Translations under genes and position numbers: made by a program
The notes under the pieces: generated by a model
Seen by the model: only the letters and a program-made list of their open reading frames with translations
What the model was told of the DNA's origin: nothing
Database searches by the model: none
In this document: positions 32,791-42,976 of the stretch, piece by piece
Position numbering within the stretch: the stretch's first letter is position 1
How the letters are laid out: every line of letters begins with the position of its first letter
DNA from: Cyanophora paradoxa
Taxonomy: Eukaryota; Glaucocystophyceae; Cyanophorales; Cyanophoraceae
Assembly: GCA_004431415.1 (NCBI GenBank)
Contig: QPMI01000005.1
Span: 868,001-932,000 of the forward strand
Reading direction: 5' to 3'
DNA length: 64,000 bases

Positions 32791-34011
32791 ATGGCACTCA
32801 CTGGAACTACCCTGAAGGAACTCCTCGTAACTCCCGGTTCCGATCAAATTTATCTTTCCCCTGGTCTCCAAATCGGAACCAACCCCAAATACAAACCATT
32901 CCTCGAGCAAGTTCGTCCCCGGGGCAACACTTTTGGCTTCAAGAATACCGCTTACTTTGATCTACCTCGCAAGCAACTCCTTGCTGGTGTTTCGCTCTAT
33001 TTCAAGATTGCCACTGGTGGTGGTGTAGCCTGCACCCTCCCAATGGTGGTTCTTCTTTTATTAATGAGGTCCGTTTCGTTCATGGTGGTTTCAAGTATAT
33101 TATCCCTGGTGATTGGATCACTGTAAACGCCCTGGTCGATAATGATCACGCTACCATGAGCAGCATGTATGCTTCTCTCGGTTACTTCAAAGAGACAGAT
33201 CGTGAAAGCACAGATGAAGCAATGGAATACATCGTTAGAATCCCGCTGCTTTCTGGAAGAAGCTTATTTCCCATTATGTACGCTAGCCGATATGCCAACA
33301 ATCGAGGTTGATTTCCGTGATGCTGCGATTGTCCAAGTTCCGGCTGGTGGATCTGTAACCTTTGCGGATTGCTCTCTGATCTGCCAATTCGTAAACATTG
33401 CTTCGGCTGAGGCTGAGACACTCCTTAAAATGGCGAACGAACAAGGTGGCATTCGCATCCGATCACAGAGGTCATTCACAAGAAGACCCGAGCGCTCAAA
33501 ACCGCTGATGCTGGTGAATCTGTTGAGGTTACACTCGCTAATGTTTCTGGTCTGGTTCACTCGATTCTGATGACTGTTCGAGAGGTGAACAAACTTAACA
33601 CCTACACTCACTCGGATTTCTGCGGTCATGAATCTGCTGTTAAGATTGATCAGTTCCAGATCTTCCACAACAATCGCTCCCTGGATATATCTAACAAACC
33701 CATTTCCGGTTTCCTCTCTGCTGTCAATCACATTCCTTCTCACTACAAGGGTGTTACTGTGGGCAATACCACGTACGGATTCGAGTCTGGAAATGTTTAC
33801 GGAATTGTTCTTTCCAAGTCTGGAAAAGATTCGCTTCGGAACTCGGTTATGGGTTACCAGGATTTCTTCAACAGCAGCTCGAGTTACATGGATCTCACTG
33901 TTTCCGGATGCACTGATGCCGCTCCTGTTCAGGTTGATATCTATGCCTCCGACACAATGTTATGGTACTTAATGGCTACAACATCTCTACCTGAAAGTCT
34001 CGAACTTCTAA
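32791..34011 (+). pseudogene. Major capsid protein, element A (six single-base losses)
   Basis: Aligned with the intact element B gene (1227 bp), this copy is 6 bp shorter. Each difference is the loss of one base from a C or G run: near 33,041, two near 33,241-33,258, and near 33,460, 33,945 and 33,990. The frame therefore breaks repeatedly, giving pieces 32,791-33,126, 33,169-33,570 and 33,570 onwards. The encoded protein is the double jelly-roll MCP described for element B. Because all losses are in homopolymers, the gene may be intact in the real genome. Confidence 0.8.
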
Positions 34012-34091
34012 AGTTCTTTTCTTTTGTTAGTGTAGGAAGCGCAATTATTTGTAGGTGTGTACTTTATTTTGTTTTTTATCTTATTACTGTA

Positions 34092-34850
34092 ATGGATAAC
34101 ACAGTAAATCTTGATGATATTCCGGAGTTCGATCCGAGTAAGACGGTTCGAATCCCGACAAGAATTTTGAATGTTGGTCGCTCCAATACAGGTAAGACAA
34201 TGTTCACAAAATACTTACTTTACGAGCTTCGTGACCAGATCGATCAAATCGTTATATTTAGTTCAACAGCTTTTACTGGACAATTCAATGACATCACCCA
34301 TCCCGATAACATCTATGAAGAGTGGGATGATAACATTGTTTTGAGATTGATCAGTATGCAAAAGAAACGAATTGAGAATAACGAAAAGCGAAATAACCTA
34401 GTTATCATACTCGATGACATGATAGGTTCAAATTTGGATATGCATAATTCGGCTGTGTTATCTAAATTAGTAACGAGTGGAAGACATTATTCAATCTCGG
34501 TAATCTTTAATGTTCAGCGTTTGTGTTCTATTTCTACTACCATTCGTCGCAATGTGGAGTTCGTTGTATTTTTCAATATACTTGGGAATGAAAAGGAATT
34601 CAATTGCGCCTTTGATGAGTACAATGGTGGAATGGATAAGAAGACCTACAAGGAATTGCATAGACTATGGGGTTATAATTACCAAACTGTCATAGCTAGC
34701 CTGCAAGGTTATGATATCAAGACCTATACTGATAGAGCAGTACTAACAGATGATGATATGAAGGGTTTTAAGAAGTTTGTGAAGAGAAAAGCAATTAAAA
34801 GGGGTCAGATGGCTCGGATTCAACGAGAAATGACCACAATCAGTGTGTGA
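34092..34850 (+). CDS. Genome-packaging ATPase (FtsK/HerA, A32-like), element A
   Basis: The ATG at 34,092 gives 252 residues; the longer open frame upstream is the shifted MCP tail. Walker A GRSNTGKT (about 29-36), Walker B VIILDD (about 104-109), and the segment TSGRHYSISVIFNVQRL match the packaging ATPase pattern. It differs from the element B protein by only a few residues. It follows the MCP by 80 bp. It drives genome packaging into the capsid. Confidence 0.85.
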   Translation: MDNTVNLDDIPEFDPSKTVRIPTRILNVGRSNTGKTMFTKYLLYELRDQIDQIVIFSSTAFTGQFNDITHPDNIYEEWDDNIVLRLISMQKKRIENNEKRNNLVIILDDMIGSNLDMHNSAVLSKLVTSGRHYSISVIFNVQRLCSISTTIRRNVEFVVFFNILGNEKEFNCAFDEYNGGMDKKTYKELHRLWGYNYQTVIASLQGYDIKTYTDRAVLTDDDMKGFKKFVKRKAIKRGQMARIQREMTTISV

Positions 34851-34928
34851 AAGGACGATTTTTGAGAAATGTTGTATAATAAGGTAGCTTGAAATACTGT
34901 GGGGATTGCACAGTTGCGTAGAGCTTAA

Positions 34929-35005
34929 ACAGCGCTTCAAACCGATATGCAGAACGTTGCGAGATCATAATCTGGTGATGAGATACAAGCGTTTGAAGAT
35001 GCGAT
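34929..35005. other. Conserved structured noncoding element, element A copy
   Basis: Matches 48,529-48,606 (element B) and the reverse complement of 57,147-57,224 (outer). A CTTCAAAC arm pairs with GTTTGAAG about 50 nt later, closing a loop that contains ATCTGGTGATGAGAT, itself able to form a small hairpin. The stem is shorter here than in B. Confidence 0.6.
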
Positions 35006-35092
35006 AATCGATTTACCGAAACTTCGGTGAAACGTGAGCGAAACTTGAACCGTGAGATCATATACCCTACTATGGTTTATTCCCGGGTTTTC

Positions 35093-35176
35093 ATGGCGCA
35101 TTTAATGGCGCATTTAATGGCGCATTTAATGGCGCATTTTATGGCGCATTTTATGGCGCATTTTATGGCGCATTTG
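35093..35176. repeat. Seven tandem 12-bp ATGGCGCATTTA repeats, element A
   Basis: Seven consecutive 12-mers: three end in TTTA, three in TTTT and one in TTTG. The same seven units, in the same variant order, occur in element B at 48,695-48,778. Confidence 0.9.
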
Positions 35177-35778
35177 ATGAAAAGTCCCTACTCTGTGGCA
35201 TGAACCAATCAGAAGCCAGCAAATTTAAAATTAATATATGAGGTATTATCTGAGATATAATCTGAGGTATTATCTGAGATATAATCTGAGGTATTATCTG
35301 AGGTATTATCTGAGTATTATCTGAGATGTTATCTGTGATATAAACCTGGGGAGAAGTTGAAGGGGATACAACAAAACAAGTAGCACACCAATCAGATTGC
35401 GTCACACATATATACATATACATCATGACAATATACACATCGCCGTGATCGTCATGATCTCCCGAATAAGCCGGTGTGTCATATATATCAGATACATATA
35501 CATCATCATCATGACGTCATATATGAATATATATCACATATACACAAATTGATATGTTATAGGTTTGACTATAAATCGATTTCCTATGATATATATGATA
35601 TATATTACAGTGATATATTGACGTATATACGATTCAAAAACAATTAAAATTCTATTGTTTTTATTGTCGTTTCTATTGTTGTTTCTAGTGTAACAAATAC
35701 AGTAAAAACTCGTTCAAAAAATACAGTAAAAATGAGAGGTTTTTCTTTCGAGGTTTTAACTAAACTTACTTAGTTATT

Positions 35779-36181
35779 CATGGGAGACACGGCGGATAAA
35801 AAGGATATAACTTCGATTAAATATAATTAATCGAGATAATGATATAACTTCGATAAATAAGATTTAAGATATAACTTCGATAAATTCGATTTTTGTTACT
35901 GAGGCTTACTGAGATTACTGTTGAATACGAATAGGGTTACTGGGAATGGTTTGTTTTTCTTGGGAATTGTTTTGGAGACACGGCGCATAAAAAAGATATA
36001 ACTGCGATAAGATATAATTAATCGAGATTATGATATAACGTCGATTAATTAAATTTTTGTTACTGAGGCTTACTGAGATTTACTGATATTCAAGATTGGG
36101 TTACTGGGAATGGTTTGTTTTCTGATTTGTTTTTGATTTTTTTGCGGGTATTTTTTTGGAGACACGGCGCAGTGCTGAGCT
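35779..36181. repeat. Right terminal inverted repeat of element A
   Basis: Inverted copy of 24,667-25,070, ending GGCGCAGTGCTGAGCT. It has small differences from the left copy, for example around 35,920-35,935. Confidence 0.9.
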
Positions 36182-36221
36182 TTTCACAGATCCGAAATTA
36201 AATCTCGGTAATTAATATCGA

Positions 36222-36335
36222 ATGCTCAGTCTCTCTGAGATCTATGCTATCCTTGAAAGGAAATCCGCTGAATATGCATCCGAAGCCGCAATACAAAAGC
36301 GTAGACAGGAGCTGGTCTCGATCTGCAAAAAATGA
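36222..36335 (+). CDS. Possible 37-residue outer-element protein
   Basis: The ATG at 36,222 opens a short, protein-like frame (MLSLSEIYAILERKSAEYAS, then a basic helix ending SICKK). It has an amphipathic, helical composition. It lies between the interrupted gene split by element A and the basic protein at 36,417. The overlapping frame 36,244-36,456 looks less like a protein. Low confidence because of its size. Confidence 0.3.
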   Translation: MLSLSEIYAILERKSAEYASEAAIQKRRQELVSICKK

Positions 36336-36416
36336 CAAGGGATTTAAAGGTAAGGTGTGTTTGATTGGTGAACCCGGACAAATTATTTTCTCGTCCAAAT
36401 ATAAGGAACATATCAA

Positions 36417-36644
36417 ATGGAAACTGAATCTGTGGTCGAATTCGAACTTGCAATGAGCGAAATGGATCCCAATGAGAGGAAAAGGTTGTATGACCGCTTG
36501 TACTTCCAGAAACGCTATCAAGATGAGGAGTTTCGTGAATTATATCGTAAAAAGGCACTGGAACGATATTATCGCAGGAAAGCTGCTGAGATGGATCCCA
36601 ATAATCCAGTAAAACGCCCAGTTGGTCGTCCCAGGAAATACTGA
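36417..36644 (+). CDS. Small basic AT-hook-like protein, outer element
   Basis: A 75-residue protein starting METESVVEFELAMSEMDPNE. The centre is highly basic and aromatic (RKRLYDRLYFQKRYQDEEFR) and the C-terminus is KRPVGRPRKY, an AT-hook core (GRP flanked by basic residues). It probably binds AT-rich DNA. It is preceded by a TATA-like AAATATAAGG. It resembles in style, though not clearly in sequence, the 85-residue basic protein of elements A and B. Confidence 0.6.
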   Translation: METESVVEFELAMSEMDPNERKRLYDRLYFQKRYQDEEFRELYRKKALERYYRRKAAEMDPNNPVKRPVGRPRKY

Positions 36645-36838
36645 ACCGCCCCCAAAGTCCCAAATATCCGCTGAATCCTTTTTGTTACCATGATCAATCG
36701 ACTTTTCGATGGATCATTACCATATATCGAGCGCCAATCGGAGAACCCAAAGGTATTTAAAGGTTAGCCGCCAAAAAATGACAAGGATCCGGAAAAATTA
36801 ATTTCTCCATTAAGTATAAGAAGCCCCCAATTATCGAA

Positions 36839-38253
36839 ATGAACGCTGCCGCCAAGATATCCCTGAAACGCCTTGTTGACTGGCTTCGTGAAGACGATGT
36901 CCTGTCTGAGAATATCGTAATTCCTGTTGATCCTGATACCAAAAAGCCACTTTTCGCTCATAAAGACGGAACCTGGACTTGGGATAAATTCGATGAAGCC
37001 CTGAAATCCGGTAAGTATACTGCTTGGGGCATTCTCGCTCGTAATATCATGGTAATTGACTTCGACCAAGAGGAGGATTTCGCCAAATTCGAGGAGCAAT
37101 TCCCTGATGATTTCGGTGGTGTTAATCCACTTGCTAAAACAAAAAAAGGATATCATGCTTATTTCGCTCGACCTGCTGAATTCGACACCATTAAGATCTG
37201 GGATAAAGCAGGTGCATTCAAAGGAAACCCCAAGATCGACTGCAAAACGATTGCATCCACTGGGACTGCTGGGGTAATTAATGTTTGTCCCAGTCCCAAC
37301 AAAACATGGATCAGAGAGCCATGGGCATCTGAGTGCGAGTTGAATGAACCCAGTGCTGAGTTGCAAAAGTGGATTGTTGAAAACTACGAATTCCCTAAAT
37401 ATGCACATTCTTATTTTGAGAGGTGTGCTGAGGAGACTTTGCAGAAACATATTCTCTCTAAACTCGAAGAATTCGGTTTCATCTTGCCCACAATCATCAA
37501 TGAGACCAAGATGGGATACAATTTCACTGCTGAGAACAAAGGTCTGGTCTGTCCCTGCTGCAAGGGAAGCCATGACTCGAACAATTGGTATATTGTTCAA
37601 GGGAAGGAGAAGGACAAATATATTGTTTCGAGTTACAGTGCAAACTGCAAGAAGCGACTTATCACAATTCGTGTGAAGGAAGAGACAGATGCGAATATCG
37701 AAAATCTGATTGATCGGTCTGCTGGATCTGATGGTGCCCATTATGATGTTGCACAGGTTGCCTATCTTGTTCTGCAAGACAAATACAAGTATTCCAACAA
37801 GACCTGGTTCAAGTTCAATGATGTATGTGGGATTTGGAGATGGATGAAACTGGGAAGCGAATCTTTCTCTGTTTGAGCTGCAAGGTCTGTCCAGTTTATC
37901 TTCAACGTTCTGTTCAACTCGCACAGAGAGCTCTTCGTGATGAAGAGAACCGCAATTCCTTGGAGGAAAGGTCAAAGATTCTGCTGGGAATTGCTAAGAG
38001 CCTCAAACAGACTACATACAGAACTGCACTTATGTCTGATCTTTCAGTTCTGTTCAGTGACAAGACCTTTTTCGAGAGACTTGATACTGTTCCCAACATC
38101 ATTGGGTTCACAAATGGTGTATTTGACTTGAACTCCATGACTTTTCGACAGGGACTCCCATATGATATGGTGAGTAAGACTGTTGGCTACGATTACACCA
38201 CAGAAATTGACCAAGAGAAGGTTGCAAAGATTAAATCCATCTATGCAGATATT
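36839..38253 (+). pseudogene. Primase-SF3 helicase, 5' part, outer element (frameshifted, split by element B)
   Basis: The ATG at 36,839 opens a primase-polymerase-like N-terminal domain. WGILARNIMVIDFDQEEDF carries an Asp-x-Asp pair typical of archaeo-eukaryotic primases, followed by KTKKGYHAYF and a DCKTIASTGTAGVINVCPS segment. Four Cys at about residues 236-275 may bind zinc. A one-base frameshift near 37,830-37,876 moves the frame to 37,825-38,253, which continues as a D5-N-like linker (NIIGFTNGVFDL) before element B interrupts it at the GATATT duplication. The remainder is at 49,773-50,724. It would prime and unwind the outer genome during replication. Confidence 0.75.
38248..38253. repeat. 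Left target-site duplication of element B (GATATT)
   Basis: GATATT occurs directly before the left inverted repeat and directly after the right one (49,773-49,778). Removing the element and one copy keeps the primase-helicase frame. Confidence 0.9.
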
Positions 38254-38655
38254 AGCTCAGCACTGCGCCGTGTCTCCAAAAAAATACCCGCGAAAAAATC
38301 AAAAACAAATCAGAAAACAAACCATTCCCAGTAACCCAATCTTGAATATCAGTAAATCTCAGTAAGCCTCAGTAAGAAACATTGAATTAATCGAAGTTAT
38401 ATCATAATCTCGATTAATTATATCTTATCGAAGTTATATCTTTTTTATGCGCCGTGTCTCCAAAACAATTCCCAAGAAAAACAAACCATTCACAGTAACC
38501 CAATTCCAAATCTCACTAAATCTCAGTAAGCCTCAGTAACAAAAATCGAATTAATCGAAGTTATATCTTAAATCTTATTTATCGAAGTTATATCATAATC
38601 TCGATTAATTATATTTAATCGAAGTTATATCCTTTTCATCCGCCGTGTCTCCATG
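38254..38655. repeat. Left terminal inverted repeat of element B
   Basis: Starts AGCTCAGCACTGCGCC and is almost identical to the left repeat of element A, down to the three CCGTGTCTCC copies. It ends just before the integrase stop. Confidence 0.9.
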
Positions 38656-38657
38656 AT

Positions 38658-39716
38658 TTAGCGTTTCGTTAAACCACTTCTCAAATTGTATCTCCTCCGA
38701 ATTACATTACTCCGATTGGGTTTTATGCCTTCTTTTGCTACCAATCGATTCACTTTATTCGTTTTATTAACCTGCTGAATCCGTTTTTGTGATGGTATCT
38801 TAATGATATCATCTTTATTCACCTTTTGCAATTCTTGTTTCTTAAATCTCCTCTTCACTTCTTTTGTTTCCTCACCATCATTATCTTCAAGCACTTTGAA
38901 ACGATTCCTATCAGCCTTTGCAACAGTGTAGACCTTCTGACTGAATTGCGCACCTTCTTTTTCAAACAATCCCTTTGGTTGCAAAACTCGAACTGTGTCT
39001 CCTGGTTTCACTTGATTAGTATCAGCCTCCTTTACACGATTGTTGTGAACAGTATCCTCATGTAAATAAATAACTGTTTATCTTCATTTGTATACACTGC
39101 ATTTGGAGAGTCATTTTTCAATGCAGAATGGGGACTGCTATTATACAAGTCAATTACATCACTAAGTAGATCGATCCATTTCGTGGTTCCCTTTGCTGTC
39201 ATCGATTTTCTGAGATACTGTTTGAAAGTCCTAGTGAACCTATCAATTATCCCCAGTTTATCTCCTACTGTGATGTGGTCATCCTTTGCCACATCTGTGT
39301 ATAGCATTACACCATGTTCACTGCACCAATTTCGGTATACTGCCTGGGAAAACTCATTATCCCAGAGAGAGCATTAACTTTGCCTGCTTCTTGCTTGAAC
39401 CTATTTAAAATGCTCGGGATCTCACTGCTGTTTTTAAAAGGATAAACAAATCCTTTGCGACTAAGTATGTCTACGAAACTAAGCATTTTGAAAATGCCAT
39501 TGTTGGCAGTCTGAAACCTCTGAAATATGTTATATCGATTTGAAACGATCTAGGCTTTGCCACTATGCGAAGAAACGATTTGGGTTTCCTTGGTTTCTTG
39601 TAAATTTGCTGGAGTTCTGAGTTTTTGAACTTCTTTTTCAACTCTTTTTCATCAAAACTCACTTTTTCATTAATCAGTTTCTGCCTATACTTTTTGAATG
39701 ATAATACACTATCCAT
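38658..39716 (-). pseudogene. rve-family integrase of element B (several frameshifts)
   Basis: Same protein as in element A, here in pieces 39,471-39,716, an internal segment, 39,032-39,307 and 38,658-39,011. Besides the GGG break shared with A, single C losses occur near 39,055 (ATCCTCAT against ATCCCTCAT in A) and near 39,513 (AAACCTCT against AAACCCTCT). The Asp in DITYF, the Asp at the shared break and the Asp in GIIDRFTR are the presumed catalytic triad. The tail is YNLRSGLTKR. Confidence 0.75.
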
Positions 39717-42700
39717 TATTGGGCGGCACAGTTACACTTAATATGAGAGAGGAAACAATTTTTGGTAATGTGAGCCACAGCATTATTAATTCGATCTACC
39801 GAAATATCTTCAAAGTCCATGGCATTGTAGCATCGCAGGCAATGCCCATACTGCTTCCATATCGCTGCTTGATCCAATCCATGTGATGTAATCATGCTCA
39901 TCGAATTGTCTGTTTGCTGCTCGGTCCTGATCCTTGTAAGTCGAAATCTTCTCGTTATTCTCTCTTTTCCACACTTTCCAGTGAGCCATTTCGAAATTAT
40001 CATGGTAAATAACAACATCATCCAGCCTTGTGGTTCGAGTGAGAGCAACATATAGCCACTTCTTTGAAACAAATGGCGCCCCAGTTTCGAACACGACTAC
40101 CCTGTTCCCTTTGCAGCGAATCGTATCACCTTGAACAACATGGCAGGTGTTTGCGTAAGCCAGGGCGAAATGTTTGACTGCATCCCTGCTGAGAACAATC
40201 TCATCCTTCTTGTTGGCAATGTCAGCAATAATGAAACTGTCCTTTGAGAGCTTGACAATCTTGTAGACAAATCCATTATGAACTATCTTCCCACCCTTTG
40301 CAATACGAGTCTTTGCAACAACTTTGATCCCGCCAGCATAAATGGAAACATTATCCCCGTAGTTCATTTTGTGAAGGGCTAGGTTCACCTCTGCACCCTT
40401 GCGGTTTGTATACACAATGCCTTTATCTGTCTTTGCCAATTCGTCCACAACCTTGAACCCGTACTTTGCTAGGACCTCACTTACACTCAAACCTTTCTCG
40501 AATAAATCAATTCGAATTTGCTCAACCTTTCTGCGATCTTCCTCAGTCTCATGGCGCTTGTTCACTTGGAGTAACAATTCGTTGGGGAACAGGCGATGGA
40601 GGATATCAAGGTAATACTCATCTTGATCAACACTCATATCCTGAATGGGTGGGTTCTGATACGGGTCACCTGTGGCAATGTATACCTTATCTGGGAACTG
40701 CTCATTCATGATGTGGTCCAGGGCTGCCAGTTCTCCAATCTTAAACTGACAGATCTCATCAATAACAATGCAATCAAATTCTACCAAACCAGATGCATTC
40801 CCTCCTACGATTTCATCCATGTTCGACTCATCGATTTTGAGATGAAGGGCATCATAGATTGTCTTCACATTTTTCAATCCTTGCTCTTTCATTTCCTTCA
40901 CTCGCTTGTTGGTCGGAACAATATAGAGGGGATTTTTGAAACGCTTCCCATATTCAACTGTCATGTGAGTCTTTCCAACTCCTGGAACTGATCCGAGAAG
41001 AACCCATCGTTTTTGTGTAGCCAGCAAATCACAAATCGCGGTTGTGTCATACTCATCAACCACAGAGTGTTTGGTATAACTGTAGTTCTCGATTTTCACA
41101 AAGTCAGTCGCTCTCTCAAACTTTCCGTAACGAATTCGTTTTGCCTCGAGGTCTTTCTTCTCACCTGAAAACTTTTTAGAAAAATTGGGGCAGCATTTCA
41201 CACTGAATTTTCCAATATTCTCAAAGGCATTGCGATCGAATGACACTGGGGCAATGGGTTCATAAGCGATCCCATAAACACAATCGGTGTTCAAAGCGAG
41301 TGGTCGGATCTGCTGTTTAGCGAGTTCGACACACTTCTCATACATACACATCCTCATAATTGACAAGAGGGTAGTGTACAATGGCATGAAGCCATCAATG
41401 AGCTGCTTTTCTGCTACCTGATTGACATAGTAGATATGGGGTTCGGTCATCTCTTCCTCACACAGAACGAACTCTGTCTCCTCATAAGTGGCAAGAGTCT
41501 CACCAAAGAGGTAAATTTTAACCTCCCCTCCGTTCTGTTTCTGGAACTCGATCGCATCGTCTCTGTTGTGGAAAATGGTGGTTTTCACTCTGCTATTTCG
41601 TTGCTTTCCAGTTTGCCCAATTGCACTCACCAAGATCTGCTTCTTATCAACAGGATCGAGGTCGCTATCTAAGATTCGAGCAACTGTGTTGCCTGCAAGG
41701 TTGGGAATGAGTTTGTAAGGTCGCAGAACCGCTTTGATGGAGATGTCATCCTTGAAATCCTCGAAATGCTTTTTGAGAACCAAACCAGGAACGACATTGT
41801 ACTTGGAATCAATGATCATCCTCTTGTATCTGTTGTAGGTGTTTGCTTCGTACTCCTTTCCGTTCTTGTCTTTGGCTTTGAAAAAGTATTTGTCGTCCAG
41901 TTTCACGTAATAGAAGCTGTATTCCTCGATTTGCTCTGCATCTGTGATTGTCACACTCTTGAAGACATCGAACTTGCTGAGAACAGGAACGAATTTGATC
42001 ATCAAGGCTACAATGTAAGGGTATGCTTTGCACATATCGAACTCGTAATATCTGTGTTATAGCGAATTTCATCAAAGGTCTCCTCATCCACATCAAAGAG
42101 ACCACGAAGGGCAGTCTGCACTCCATTCTTGAATGCATTTATGGTTTGCTCATTGTAAGTACTCTTGTTGGAAGTGTTGATTAGAGACCTATACATATCC
42201 AGATTTAGTTTCTCGAATTTATCTCTGTACTCAGCATTCTTGAAGCTAATCTCGAAAGCTGTTTCCACATCTGTATCGTTACCAGGTGGGGTCACGACAA
42301 CATCCTTATCGTCAATAGTGAAACGAATATGGGTTGCCTTTCCGATTTGGGAGAACCCAGGTTGGACCTGATAATTATGCACCACAATGAACTCTCTGAG
42401 TAGTTCATCCAGTGAACCACCATAGCAGATTCGAATGCTCGATTGGTTCTTTGGATTGTCAGACCTGACAATTCTCAGAATGTCATCGGGATTTGTGGCA
42501 AACTCCTTGAACCTTCTTTGCTTTATAATCTTGTAACGAGAACTGAGTGGAACATTGGTATCTTTTGGCTTGGAGCCATTGAAGGACTGTGTGAGAGCCT
42601 TAATATTGTGATTTAACAAATACATGTGACCATTCTCAATCTTCACATATGCAACAGAAGGGGTCAAGTGTGTGTTCCTGGTCTTGGGCAGGAAAGTCAG

Positions 42701-42976
42701 TTCAGGGACAGGGGTTCTGTCGTCCTTTCCAATTGTAACCATGCCTAGGCGCAGTGGGTCAAGAACCTTCTCCGAAATGGACTTGAAAGAAATGCCCCAA
42801 TCATCTCCTTCAACAGGGTCTCGCCCATTCACCATCTTAAAGAGTCCGTTGTAAGACCAATCGATTCGCTTGTATTTCCCTTTGGTCTTAGCCTTCTCAA
42901 ACGCTCCTCCAAACCATTTGATGAGGACATCGAAAACACACTTCCCAACCTTGAATGAATCACCTTTCAAGAACAT
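39716..42976 (-). pseudogene. PolB - SF1 helicase - HNH-like replicase, element B (frameshifted)
   Basis: Nearly identical to the intact 1087-residue protein of element A. One A is lost near 42,048 (GTAATATC against GTAAATATC), splitting the protein around motif A, and single C losses near 39,858 and 39,880 shift the frame twice in the C-terminal HNH-like part. The pieces are 42,008-42,976, 39,810-42,035 and a distal segment to 39,716. Helicase motifs PGVGKTH, VIDE, GDPYQ and ALTRTTR are all present in the long piece. Confidence 0.8.

Larger units (their letters stand above)
34851..35778. other. Repeat-rich noncoding module of element A
   Basis: About 930 bp without a credible gene. In order it holds a structured element (34,929-35,005), seven exact-length 12-bp repeats (35,093-35,176), ATTATCTGAG-type repeats (about 35,237-35,342), CCAAT motifs, a TGACGTCA palindrome near 35,512, AT microsatellite and ATACAGTAAAA motifs. 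The outer element has a matching set at 56,442-57,411. A replication, packaging or promoter role is inferred. Confidence 0.6.
24667..36181. mobile_element. Nested Polinton-like element A (about 11.5 kb)
   Basis: Bounded by inverted repeats of about 400 bp starting AGCTCAGCACTGCGCC. It is flanked by TTTCA on both sides (24,662-24,666 and 36,182-36,186), a likely target duplication. It encodes its own rve integrase, PolB-SF1 helicase-HNH replicase, minor and major capsid proteins and packaging ATPase, so it is a complete small virus-like genome and not a simple transposon. It is almost identical to element B along most of its length, except in the minor capsid region. Its integrase, replicase N-terminal ORF, 31,066 gene and MCP are frame-broken in this copy; the replicase core, minor capsid and ATPase are intact. 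Confidence 0.93.

Noticed and set aside
33570-34850. 426-residue MCP-ATPase fusion in element A
   Set aside because: The join is produced by single-base losses at the end of the MCP; in element B the MCP stops and the ATPase starts separately 80 bp later.
35163-35438. Minus-strand frame over ATTATCTGAG repeats (also at 48,765-49,028)
   Set aside because: Low-complexity Ile/Pro/Gln repeats produced by tandem DNA repeats; the N-terminal part differs between copies.
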